64,000 nucleotides of DNA from Streptomyces polyasparticus (GTDB taxonomy: Bacteria; Actinomycetota; Actinomycetes; Streptomycetales; Streptomycetaceae), in contig NZ_JACTVJ010000005.1 of assembly GCF_014493765.1 (NCBI RefSeq), positions 744,001 through 808,000 on the forward strand, given 5' to 3'. Every line of letters starts with the position of its first letter. The first letter of the stretch is position 1. The notes beneath the pieces are model-generated. The model did no database searches. It was not told the origin of the DNA and saw only the letters and a list, made by a program, of their open reading frames with translations. A program made the translations under genes and the position numbers. Shown piece after piece: positions 1 to 7,831 of the stretch.

Positions 1-1
1 C

Positions 2-385
2 GTCCTGCCCGGGATGGTCGACGCCGGCCACGGGCGCATCGTCACGATCGGCTCCGTGCTCGGCTCGACCGGCGCGCCCGAGCGGTCCGGTTACGCCGCC
101 ACCAAGGGCGCGGTCGCCGCGCTGACCAGGTCGGTGGCGCTGGAACTCGCCGGCACCGGCGTGACCGTCAACTGCGTGGCCCCGGGGCCCGTCCGCACCG
201 CCATGAACGAAGGCGACGCGACGACCGACGCCGCCGCCCAGGCCGCCTTCACCGCGAAGGTGCCGCTGGGCCGCTGGGGCCGCCCAGAGGAGCTCGCGCA
301 CGCCGTGCTGCCACTGCTCGCCGCGGGCTCGTCCTTCACCACCGGTGCCGTCATCCATGTGGACGGCGGCTACACCGCACAGTGA
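2..385 (+). CDS. Short-chain dehydrogenase/reductase (5' truncated by window edge)
   Basis: Only the C-terminal part is present; the frame is open from base 2 and the true start lies upstream of the window. The catalytic Tyr-x-x-x-Lys of classical SDRs is visible as YAATK, preceded by the Ser of the GSVLGS stretch, and the protein ends with the family's usual HVDGGYTAQ tail. It should be an NAD(P)-dependent oxidoreductase of the FabG type. Its position ahead of ring-cleavage genes suggests a dihydrodiol or cyclic-alcohol dehydrogenase step, but the substrate cannot be read from the sequence. Confidence 0.85.
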   Translation, partial: VLPGMVDAGHGRIVTIGSVLGSTGAPERSGYAATKGAVAALTRSVALELAGTGVTVNCVAPGPVRTAMNEGDATTDAAAQAAFTAKVPLGRWGRPEELAHAVLPLLAAGSSFTTGAVIHVDGGYTAQ

Positions 386-562
386 GTCGCCCCGCCCCGG
401 GTGACGCATCCCTTCATCGCACTCCCGCATCGCCCGCCCGCATCACGCGCCCGCATCGCCCAGCGAGAGGGGTTCGCTCAGCGGACCGCGACGCTGGGCC
501 CACGCCCGGCACGGTGATGGGCTCGGGACCGCACTCCCCCGCTCTCGTAGGGAAGGACTCGC

Positions 563-1411
563 ATGTCACCAGCACCACAGAGCCGTTACGCGGACGGCGC
601 GGGCATCCGCTACCACTACCACGACCTCGGTTCGGGGCCCGACACCGTGTTCCTGCACGGCGGCGGTCCCGGCTGCACCGCGTGGAGCGACTTCGGGCCC
701 GTCGCGCCGCTGTTCGCGGCCGACCGGCGCTGCCTGCTCATCGACATCCACCAGTACGGCAAGTCGGAGAAGTCCCGTATCGAGGGCCCGATGTGGGACC
801 ACCACGCGGCGAAGACCGTCGGCCTGCTCGACACGCTCGGCGTCGACCGCGCCGACTTCGTGTGCAACTCCTGGGGCGGCACCATCGCCCTCAACCTCGC
901 CGCCAAGTACCCGGACCGGGTGCGGTCGTTGGTCATCACCGGCAGCATGCCCGTCTTCTACGGGCCGCTCGCCCCCCTCCCCGAGAACGGGCACCGCGGC
1001 CGCACCGCCCGCGACGTCTACTACGGCGGCGAAGGCCCGACCCGCGAGAAGATGCGGCAGCTCATCACGAAGCTGGAGTGGTACGACGGCGCGAAGCTCC
1101 CCGAGGAGACGCTGACGCTGCGCTACGAGCAGAGCCTCGACGAGGGCGAGCGCGCGCTCGCCGCCATGTCCGACTCGCCGCGCGGCGACTGGCAGGACCT
1201 CACCGAGGAGCTTGGCCTGGTCCAGGCTTCGACGCTGTTCATGTGGGGCATGCAGGACGCGTTCCTCACCCCGGACTACCCGCTGATGCTCGCCCGCATG
1301 GTGCCGAGCGGGAGCCTCCACGTCATGGACCACGCCTCCCACCACCTCCAGGAGGAGCGCCCCGAGGCGTACCACTCGGTGGTCAGCGGCTTCCTCGACT
1401 CGCTCTCCTGA
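563..1411 (+). CDS. Meta-cleavage-product C-C hydrolase (MhpC/BphD-like alpha/beta hydrolase)
   Basis: A 282-residue alpha/beta hydrolase with an oxyanion-hole HGGGPG motif at residues 32-37, characteristic of carbon-carbon hydrolases acting on meta-cleavage products. The nucleophile elbow is CNSWGG with Ser103; the acid is probably Asp232 (WGMQD) and the base His260. Such enzymes split 2-hydroxy-6-oxo-dienoates into a carboxylic acid and 2-hydroxypenta-2,4-dienoate. The ATG is preceded by a GGAAGGA-type ribosome site (about 550-556). The MhpB-like dioxygenase at 7828 would supply its substrate and the hydratase at 11163 would consume its product. Confidence 0.85.
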   Translation: MSPAPQSRYADGAGIRYHYHDLGSGPDTVFLHGGGPGCTAWSDFGPVAPLFAADRRCLLIDIHQYGKSEKSRIEGPMWDHHAAKTVGLLDTLGVDRADFVCNSWGGTIALNLAAKYPDRVRSLVITGSMPVFYGPLAPLPENGHRGRTARDVYYGGEGPTREKMRQLITKLEWYDGAKLPEETLTLRYEQSLDEGERALAAMSDSPRGDWQDLTEELGLVQASTLFMWGMQDAFLTPDYPLMLARMVPSGSLHVMDHASHHLQEERPEAYHSVVSGFLDSLS

Positions 1412-1433
1412 GCTTCCCCGGCCACTCTCCCGG

Positions 1434-1452
1434 CCCCTCCCCTCCCCTCCCC
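1434..1452 (-). other. Candidate G-quadruplex: four G4 runs with single-base loops
   Basis: On the plus strand four CCCC runs are separated by single T residues, so the minus strand reads as four GGGG runs with one-base A loops, with a further GGG run two bases away. It sits in a 105-bp pyrimidine-rich gap between two hydrolase genes. Short-loop four-tetrad motifs are the most stable class known; formation in vivo is inference. Confidence 0.5.
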
Positions 1453-1516
1453 GCCTCCCCTTTCCCTCGCCTCCCCGCACCTCAGCCCACGCCAACTCAC
1501 GTACGGAGTAAGCCCT

Positions 1517-2371
1517 GTGACCATCTGGACCGAGATCAGCCCCACCCCCTTCCGCGTCGAGTACGTGGACGCCGGCCAGGTCCCCACCCGGGCCCTGCGT
1601 GCGGGTGACCCGACCGCCCAGGCCGTCGTGTTCCTGCACGGTACGAGCGGCCACCTGGAGGCGTTCGCGCGCAACATCACGGCGCACGCCGCCTACGACC
1701 TGCACGCCATCGACATGCTCGGCCACGGCTACACCGGCAAGCCCGACAAGCCGTACGAGATCGCCGACTACGTGACCCACCTGCTCGACTACCTGGACGC
1801 CGTCGGTGTCGACAGCGTCCACATCGTCGGCGAGTCCCTGGGCGGCTGGGTCGGCGCACGGGCCGCCATCGAGCACCCCGAGCGCGTACGCAGCCTCCAA
1901 CTCCTTTGTTCCGGCGGCACCGTGGCGAACCCCGAGGTCATGGAGCGCATCCGGACCAGCACCAAGAAGGCCGTCACCTCCGACGACATCGACCTCACAC
2001 GCAAGCGGATGCGGCTGCTGATGGCCGACGACGCCTCCGCGACCGAGGAACTCGTCGAGGTCCGGCACGCGATCTACCACGCCCCGGAGTTCGTCGCCGG
2101 TGTGGACAACCTGCTCTCCCTCCAGGACATGGAGCGGCGCCAGCGCAATCTGCTCCGTCCCGAGCACCTGGCGCGGATCACGCAGCCGACCCTGGTCGTA
2201 TGGGGGCGGCAGAACCCGTTCGGCGAGGTACCCGAGGCGACGGCGCTGCACCAGGCGATCTCGGGCTCCCGGTTGGAGCTCCTCGAGGACTGCGGACACT
2301 GGCCGCAGCATGAGCAGGCCGAGCGCTACAACGCCCTCAGCCTCGACTTCATCGGCAAGGCCGCCGGCTGA
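1517..2371 (+). CDS. Alpha/beta hydrolase, possible second ring-fission hydrolase
   Basis: A 284-residue alpha/beta hydrolase starting at a GTG behind a GGAG-like site. It carries HGTSGH at residues 41-46, the nucleophile elbow GESLGG with Ser107, and a clear catalytic His261 (CGHWPQHEQ). At the position usually held by the catalytic acid (WGRxD) it has WGRQN, so Asn233 replaces Asp; the acid may come from elsewhere or activity may be altered. Its stop overlaps the next start by one base (TGATG), implying co-translation with the oxidoreductase. It is paralogous to the hydrolase at 563, so the cluster may process two ring-fission products or an ester precursor. Confidence 0.8.
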   Translation: MTIWTEISPTPFRVEYVDAGQVPTRALRAGDPTAQAVVFLHGTSGHLEAFARNITAHAAYDLHAIDMLGHGYTGKPDKPYEIADYVTHLLDYLDAVGVDSVHIVGESLGGWVGARAAIEHPERVRSLQLLCSGGTVANPEVMERIRTSTKKAVTSDDIDLTRKRMRLLMADDASATEELVEVRHAIYHAPEFVAGVDNLLSLQDMERRQRNLLRPEHLARITQPTLVVWGRQNPFGEVPEATALHQAISGSRLELLEDCGHWPQHEQAERYNALSLDFIGKAAG

Positions 2372-3318
2372 TGCGGGCCGTCCGGTTCCACGCGTGGGGC
2401 GCCGCTCCGGTCCTCGACGAGGTGCCCGAACCGGTCCGCGCGCCGGGTGAGGTCCTCGTCGAGCTGTCGGCGGCGGGCGTCTCGCACCTCGATGTCACCG
2501 TCGCCTCCGGCGAGTTCGACCTCAAGCCGTCCCTGCCGTACGTCGGGGGCGTCGAGGGCGCGGGCACGGTCCTGGAGGCGGACACCGACTCCGGTCTCGC
2601 GCCGGGCACGCGGGTCGTACTGCGCGGCGGCGGTCTGGGCCTGCTGCGCGACGGCACCTGGGCCGAGCGGGTCAGCGTGAAGCGCAAGGCCGTCACGGCG
2701 CTCATGGCCCCGCTCGATCCCGCGGTCGCGGCGAGCTTCTTCGTCCCCGCGACGACCGCGTACGTGGCCCTGCACGACGTCGGCCGGATCGAGTCCGGCG
2801 AGCACGTGGTCGTGGTGGGCGCCGCCGGCGCGGTGGGCGCGATGGTGGCGCAGCAGGCAATGGCCGCGGGCGCGCGGGTGACCGGAGTGGTCGGCCGGGC
2901 GGACCAGGTGGCCGATGTGCCGAAGGGGGTGGAGGCCGTGACACTTCAGGACGCGGAGGGTCTCGCCCGGGACCGTTCGGCCTCGCTCCTCGTCGACACG
3001 CTCGGCGGGGCCGGCCTCATCAGCCGCAGCCGTTGGGTGCGGCAGGGCGGACGCGCCGTGGTCATCGGGTACGTGGCGGGGCCGCACGTGGAACTCGACC
3101 TGCCGAGCTGGCTCCTCGACGAGGTCGCCCTGCTGCCGGTGAACATGATCCGCCAGGAACGCCGGGCCCGCGAGGTCTCCGGTGACCTGGTCCGCAGGCT
3201 CTCCGAGGGCGAACTGGAGCTGGCTGTCCAGGAGTTCGGGCTCACCGAGGCCGCGACGGCGCTCGACGCCCTGCGGGGCGGGCGGGTGCGGGGACGGGCC
3301 GTTCTGCTGCCCGGGTGA
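2371..3318 (+). CDS. Zinc-independent quinone oxidoreductase-like MDR protein
   Basis: A 315-residue medium-chain dehydrogenase/reductase. The N-terminal GroES-like half begins MRAVRFHAWG; a Rossmann motif GAAGAVGAM follows near residues 151-159. The Cys clusters that bind structural or catalytic zinc in alcohol dehydrogenases are absent, placing it with NADPH:quinone oxidoreductases and enoyl reductases. It reduces a conjugated or quinoid substrate in the family's usual chemistry; the actual substrate is unknown. It is translationally coupled to the preceding hydrolase and faces the acyl-CoA ligase tail-to-tail. Confidence 0.85.
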   Translation: MRAVRFHAWGAAPVLDEVPEPVRAPGEVLVELSAAGVSHLDVTVASGEFDLKPSLPYVGGVEGAGTVLEADTDSGLAPGTRVVLRGGGLGLLRDGTWAERVSVKRKAVTALMAPLDPAVAASFFVPATTAYVALHDVGRIESGEHVVVVGAAGAVGAMVAQQAMAAGARVTGVVGRADQVADVPKGVEAVTLQDAEGLARDRSASLLVDTLGGAGLISRSRWVRQGGRAVVIGYVAGPHVELDLPSWLLDEVALLPVNMIRQERRAREVSGDLVRRLSEGELELAVQEFGLTEAATALDALRGGRVRGRAVLLPG

Positions 3319-3386
3319 GGTCACGGGCCTGCGCGTCCGTCACCGACCGCGGGTTCGGTGGGAGCCGGTCGCGCGGGCCCGCGTCC

Positions 3387-4880
3387 TCAGCCGCACCGGT
3401 CCCAGGTCCCCCCGGTCACGCCCCGCTCCCGCAACACGGACTTGCGCACCTTCCCCGTCTCCGTGAGCGGCAACTCCTCGACCACATCGATGAATCGGGG
3501 CACCGCGAACACCGGCAGCTCCCCCGCGCAGTGCCGCGCCACCTCCGCCGGGTCGAGCACACGGCCGGCTCGCGGCACCACCGCCACCATCACCTCGTCC
3601 TCGGCCAGTTCCGACGGGACCGGAAAGGCGGCCGCCTCGGCGACATCGGGATGCGCGCGCAGCGCGGTCTCGACCTCGTACGAGGAGATGTTCTCGCCGC
3701 GGCGCCGGATGCGGTCCTTGACGCGGTCGACGAACCGGAACCATCCGTCGGGCTCGCGCACGACCCGGTCCCCGGTGCGGCGCCAGGCGCCGGGCTCGGC
3801 GGCCGGTTCGCCCAAGTACCCCGTGGCGAAGGCGTGTTCGCGGCGGGTGCGTACGACGAGTTCGCCGGGCGTCCCGTCCGGCACGTGGGACAGCCCGGCA
3901 TCCACGACGCGCGCCTCGAAGCCGTCGCGGACCGTCCCCATGTAGCCGGGCCGGCACTCCTGCGGCACGGAGCCGATGACGAGGTTGGTCTCCGTGGAGC
4001 CGAACCCGTCGACGAGCGTGACGCCGAACCGCTCACGGAACGGCTCCCACAGCGCACCCGGCGTCCCCGGGCCGAGTCCGCGCCACGCCCGGTGCGCACG
4101 GTCCCCCGGCCCCGGCGGCTGCGCGAGCAGCATCGGCACCATGGCGCCGAGCACGTACACGCACGTCGCCCCTGTCTCGGCGGCCCGCGCCCAGTGCCGC
4201 GACGCGGAGAACCGGCGGTCCACGACCACGCGGGCGCCCACGGTCATCGCCTGCACGAGCGTGTTTAGGGCGTTGGTGTGAAACAGGGGCAGGCAGCTGT
4301 AGAGGGTGTCGTCGGCGGTCAGGCGCAGCGAGTCGGCCACGTTCCGGCCCCACCAGGCGAACTGGGCGTGCGGGCAGCGCACACCGCGGGAGGGGCCGGT
4401 GGTGCCGGAGGTGAACAGGACGGCGGCGGTGTCGCCGGGGCGGGACGGGTACGGATCGAGCGCCGCCTCGACGCCGGGGACGGGAGCCTGCGGCGAACCG
4501 GTCACCCACACCTCGCCCGCATACCCCACCTCTTCCACCCGCGGCTCCAGTTCCTGCTCCACGTACAGGAATTGAGGCCGTGCCTCGTCCAGCGCGTGGC
4601 GGAGCAGCCGTCCGTGCAGCGCCGTGTTCAGCGGGACCACGACCGCACCGAGCCAGGCGCAGCCGAGGACCAGGTCGGTCAGTTCGACGCGGTTGGTGAG
4701 CAGCGCGGCGACCCGGGTCCCCGGGCGGCAGCCGCGGGCCGCCAGCGCGCCGGCCATGGTGGCGGCCGCCGCACGCGTCTGCGCGTAGGTGCGCCGGGTC
4801 CCGTCGACGGTGAGGAAGGGCCGCTCGCCGTGGCGTGCGGCGGCCGCCTCGACCAGGCCGGGGATCGTCATTCGGTGCAT
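3387..4880 (-). CDS. AMP-forming acyl-CoA synthetase/ligase
   Basis: A 497-residue ANL-superfamily enzyme. The ATP-binding P-loop TSGTTGPSRGV is at residues 157-167 (Arg in place of the usual Lys), followed by DGFGSTET, RTGD and the hinge GENISSYEVE; the adenylation Lys lies in the C-terminal LTETGKVRK. It would activate a carboxylic acid to its CoA thioester through an acyl-adenylate. I chose the ATG at 4880 because the family's N-terminus begins there; the frame is open further upstream but the added residues look non-coding. It is divergent from the Rieske gene and probably activates an aromatic or side-chain acid. Confidence 0.85.
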   Translation of the reverse strand: MHRMTIPGLVEAAAARHGERPFLTVDGTRRTYAQTRAAAATMAGALAARGCRPGTRVAALLTNRVELTDLVLGCAWLGAVVVPLNTALHGRLLRHALDEARPQFLYVEQELEPRVEEVGYAGEVWVTGSPQAPVPGVEAALDPYPSRPGDTAAVLFTSGTTGPSRGVRCPHAQFAWWGRNVADSLRLTADDTLYSCLPLFHTNALNTLVQAMTVGARVVVDRRFSASRHWARAAETGATCVYVLGAMVPMLLAQPPGPGDRAHRAWRGLGPGTPGALWEPFRERFGVTLVDGFGSTETNLVIGSVPQECRPGYMGTVRDGFEARVVDAGLSHVPDGTPGELVVRTRREHAFATGYLGEPAAEPGAWRRTGDRVVREPDGWFRFVDRVKDRIRRRGENISSYEVETALRAHPDVAEAAAFPVPSELAEDEVMVAVVPRAGRVLDPAEVARHCAGELPVFAVPRFIDVVEELPLTETGKVRKSVLRERGVTGGTWDRCG

Positions 4881-4930
4881 GGCCGGATGCTGTCCGTCCG
4901 CTCCCGGCCGCTCAAGGGTCACGGTTCGCT

Positions 4931-5027
4931 GACCGGTCCACCGCGGCCACGGTCCGCCGAGCGGTCTTTGCCCCTGGCCACGGCCCGCAGACCGGTCCAC
5001 CGCAGGCCCCGGTCCGTTCACCGGAAC
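4931..5027. promoter_or_regulatory. Candidate operator region: 59-bp-offset direct repeats and a GTTC/GAAC dyad
   Basis: The intergenic space between the divergent ligase and Rieske genes holds the 14-mer GACCGGTCCACCGC at 4931-4944 and again at 4990-5003, with further partial similarity after each copy. Downstream is GTTCACCGGAAC (5016-5027) with GTTC/GAAC arms. The decamer TCACCGGAAC within it recurs at 9780-9789 ahead of the second catabolic operon. The cluster's IclR-type regulator is the natural candidate ligand; that is inference. Confidence 0.4.
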
Positions 5028-5100
5028 AGGTTCATAGGCGCGTGCCCCGCCGCGCCGGATGCTCGTGGCGCACACCCACCGAGCAGGAGGCCACGACGAG

Positions 5101-6321
5101 ATGACCACGAGCGAACGATCCCCCGCCGTGCGGAAATCCACCGACAAACTCGGCCGGCAGGACTGGTCGTCCTGGCCCCACTACGACGCCGCGGCGACCG
5201 GGTTCCGCGGCTACTGGTATCCGGTCACCTGGTCGAGCCACATCACAGGCGACCCAAAGCCGTTCACGCTCTGCGGCGAGAAGATCACGCTGATCCGTGA
5301 CAGCGGAAAGATCTACGCGCTGCACAACCGCTGCCCGCACCGCGGCGTACCGCTGTCCGAGGGCAACCAGCAGTTCCCCGGCACGGTCAGCTGCCCCTAC
5401 CACGGCTGGACCTTCGACCTGCCGACCGGAAAGCTCTCGGCGGTCATCACCGACGGGCCCGGCTGCCGTCTGACCGGGAAGCTCGGCGTGCGCACGTACG
5501 CCGTCGAGGAGCGCATCGGCATGGTCTGGGTGTACATCCCGGTCGCCGACGAGGAGCCGCACCCGATCGATGAGCAGCTCCCCGAGGAGCTGGTGTCCCA
5601 CGCCTTCGTGATGGGCGGCCGCATCGAGCCTCGCGGCGGCAACTGGCGTTTCGCCTGCGAGAACGGCTTCGACGAGGGGCACGCCAAGTACCTCCACCGG
5701 ACGGCCCTTTGGCGCCTGTTCAAGCCGATGCCGACGTGGAACATCACCCGGATCGTGCCGCAGGGCCGCTGGATCTTCCGCGTCCAGGACGAGGTCCACT
5801 GGGAGGCCGACTTCCCGGGGGTGGGCCGCTGGTCCAACAAGCGGTGGTGGAAGAAGCAGCCGCCCAAGGAGACGTTCAACCTCGGCAACACCGGCAGGAC
5901 CGACGACGTCGACCCGGTGATCGAAGCCCAGGAGTTCCCCGGATTCGCCTCCCTGTCGATGCCGGGCGTGCTGCGGATCGCGTACCCGAAGTTCATCCAT
6001 TACGAGTTCTACGTCCCCGTCGACGCGGACCACCACCAGTACGTCGGCGTGATGGTCAACTTCACGCAGGGCTGGGAGACGCTCCGCTTCTACGCCAAGT
6101 ACCTGGGCGCCGTCCGCTGGCTGTTCCACGGCCAGTTCTCCGGCCAGGACGCCTGGATGGTCGACGTGACCGACGCGCCCCCGGAGAAGCTCTACCGCCC
6201 CGATGTGTCGCTGACCTCCTGGCGCAATCTCAGCGAGGAGGAGTACGGCAAGAAACTCGCCGCCGCCGGAGTCACCGGACCCACCGCGGACGCCACGGAC
6301 GCCCCGAAGAAGGAGGCCTGA
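5101..6321 (+). CDS. Rieske non-heme iron oxygenase, terminal oxygenase component (CarAa-like)
   Basis: A 406-residue ring-hydroxylating oxygenase. The Rieske [2Fe-2S] ligands are Cys78, His80, Cys98 and His101 (CPHRG and CPYHGW). The mononuclear iron site is visible as ENGFDEGHAKYLH, the D-x2-H-x4-H pattern. The layout (FRGYWYPV near the N-terminus, ENGFD after the Rieske domain, LRIAYPKFIHYEFYVPVD late) resembles single-subunit alpha3 oxygenases such as carbazole 1,9a-dioxygenase. ATG 5101 has AGGAGG ten bases upstream. No beta subunit is encoded. The 7Fe ferredoxin and the reductase at 9834-11166 are the likely electron donors. Confidence 0.85.
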   Translation: MTTSERSPAVRKSTDKLGRQDWSSWPHYDAAATGFRGYWYPVTWSSHITGDPKPFTLCGEKITLIRDSGKIYALHNRCPHRGVPLSEGNQQFPGTVSCPYHGWTFDLPTGKLSAVITDGPGCRLTGKLGVRTYAVEERIGMVWVYIPVADEEPHPIDEQLPEELVSHAFVMGGRIEPRGGNWRFACENGFDEGHAKYLHRTALWRLFKPMPTWNITRIVPQGRWIFRVQDEVHWEADFPGVGRWSNKRWWKKQPPKETFNLGNTGRTDDVDPVIEAQEFPGFASLSMPGVLRIAYPKFIHYEFYVPVDADHHQYVGVMVNFTQGWETLRFYAKYLGAVRWLFHGQFSGQDAWMVDVTDAPPEKLYRPDVSLTSWRNLSEEEYGKKLAAAGVTGPTADATDAPKKEA

Positions 6322-6323
6322 TC

Positions 6324-6440
6324 ATGGCCCGCACCCTGTTCAAGATCCTGCTCGGTGCCGCCTTCGCGGTGGCCCTGCCCCGCGCGACGAAGCACATCGC
6401 GCAGACCACGAGGACCCAGGTCCACCGGATCAACCAGTGA
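6324..6440 (+). CDS. 38-residue hydrophobic small protein in the oxygenase operon
   Basis: Begins two bases after the Rieske stop behind an AGGAGG site that lies within the Rieske 3' end, and overlaps the next gene by GTGA. It reads MARTLFKILLGAAF, then a basic polar tail ending HRINQ. Residues about 5-20 could form one membrane-inserted or amphipathic helix. I do not recognise a family. The good ribosome site and four-base overlap argue that it is translated; an accessory or membrane-anchoring role for the oxygenase is only a guess. Confidence 0.6.
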   Translation: MARTLFKILLGAAFAVALPRATKHIAQTTRTQVHRINQ

Positions 6441-7831
6441 GCGGCGGCAAATCCGTCGACGTGCTCGACGGGCACGACGTGCTCGACGGGCTCTCCGGCC
6501 TCGACGAGCAGCGCCGGAGCTGGGTGTCGGAGGCGTGGCGGCACGTCACCGACGAGCGGCTGCGCGAGCTGCTCATCGGGCTCGTCGGCATCCCCAGCCC
6601 GACCGGTGACGAGCGGCCGCTCGCCGAGCACATCGCGGCGACGCTCGCGTCGGCCGGCCTGCGCGCGGCCTGCCAGCCGATCGACGCACGGCAGGCCAAC
6701 GCCTGGGCCCGCCTCGAAGGCGACCGCACCGGACCGGACCTGATGCTGTACGCGCCCATCGACACCCTCACCGTCGGCGAGGAGAGCGAGGACGTGCCGT
6801 GGATCGGGCCGAAGCTGCGCGAGGACATGCGCCCCGCCGCCACCGTCTACGACGATCTGGTCACCGGCCTGGGTGCCTCCAACCCCAAGGGCCACGCGGC
6901 CTGCGTGATGATGGCGGCCGAGGCGATCGCGCTGGCCGGTGTACCGCTGACCGGGGACCTGGTGGTGGCGTTCGGCGCCGGCGGCATGCCGACCAACGCC
7001 CGGCCGGGCAGCGACCGGTTCAACACCGGTCAGGGCGTGGGCTGTTCGTTCCTCCTCGAACAGGGGGTGTGGACGGACTACGCGGTCATCGCCAAGCCGG
7101 GCTGGACCGTGTCGTGGGACGAGGTCGGCCTGGTCTGGTTCGAGGTGACGGTGCACGGCACGCACACCTATGTCGGCTCCCGCCACCGGCTCCCGTACGA
7201 GAACGCGATCGGCCGCGCCGGTGACGTCGTACGGCACCTGGAGAGGTGGTTCGCCGAGTACGCCGAGCGGCACACCGCCGGTACCGTCGCACCGCAGGGC
7301 ATCGTGGCGTCGGTGCGCGGCGGCTGGCCGCGCATGGCGGCCGTCACCACCGCGGCCTGCACACTCCGCGTCGACCTGCGGATCGCCCCGGAGACGACAC
7401 CCCTGCGGGCGAAGCGTGAATTCACCGCCGCCCTGGACGAGTTGAAGCGCTCCCTGCCAGGGCTCGACGCCACGGTGGAGATGATCCTGGCGATTCCCGG
7501 CACGTCCACCAGCCGGGAGAGCTGGGTCTTCCGCAGCGCCGTGGCCGGCTGGGAGGCCCTCGAAGGGCGTCCGCACGAGGTCGTGCGCGGCAACAGCGGC
7601 GCCACCGACGCCAACATCCTGCGCGGGCGCGGTATCCCGACGGTCCGCGTCGGCATGCCCAAGGTGGCCGACGCGCCCTTCGACATCGACTTCGCGCGCG
7701 GCATGAACACCGTCTCCGTACGGGAGATGCAGAAGCTGACCCGCCACCTGATCCGCACGGCGGTCGACACGGTCACCCGTGCTCGCGCGGAGTGCGAGCC
7801 CGGCACGGCACCGGAAGGAGCAACGGCATGA
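6437..7831 (+). CDS. M20-fold peptidase/amidohydrolase-like protein with degenerate metal site
   Basis: A 464-residue protein with the overall plan of M20 metallopeptidases: a catalytic domain interrupted by a dimerisation insert (about residues 215-340). The zinc ligands do not fit. The expected H-x-D is replaced by APID (residues 106-109), the bridging Asp of GxGxxD by Asn149 (GASNPKGH), and the Glu-Glu pair by FGAGG (179-183). It may be a catalytically altered or non-metal hydrolase, or a binding protein. The GTG start overlaps the 38-residue ORF and the stop overlaps the dioxygenase (ATGA), so it belongs to the oxygenase operon. Confidence 0.7.
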   Translation: MSGGKSVDVLDGHDVLDGLSGLDEQRRSWVSEAWRHVTDERLRELLIGLVGIPSPTGDERPLAEHIAATLASAGLRAACQPIDARQANAWARLEGDRTGPDLMLYAPIDTLTVGEESEDVPWIGPKLREDMRPAATVYDDLVTGLGASNPKGHAACVMMAAEAIALAGVPLTGDLVVAFGAGGMPTNARPGSDRFNTGQGVGCSFLLEQGVWTDYAVIAKPGWTVSWDEVGLVWFEVTVHGTHTYVGSRHRLPYENAIGRAGDVVRHLERWFAEYAERHTAGTVAPQGIVASVRGGWPRMAAVTTAACTLRVDLRIAPETTPLRAKREFTAALDELKRSLPGLDATVEMILAIPGTSTSRESWVFRSAVAGWEALEGRPHEVVRGNSGATDANILRGRGIPTVRVGMPKVADAPFDIDFARGMNTVSVREMQKLTRHLIRTAVDTVTRARAECEPGTAPEGATA

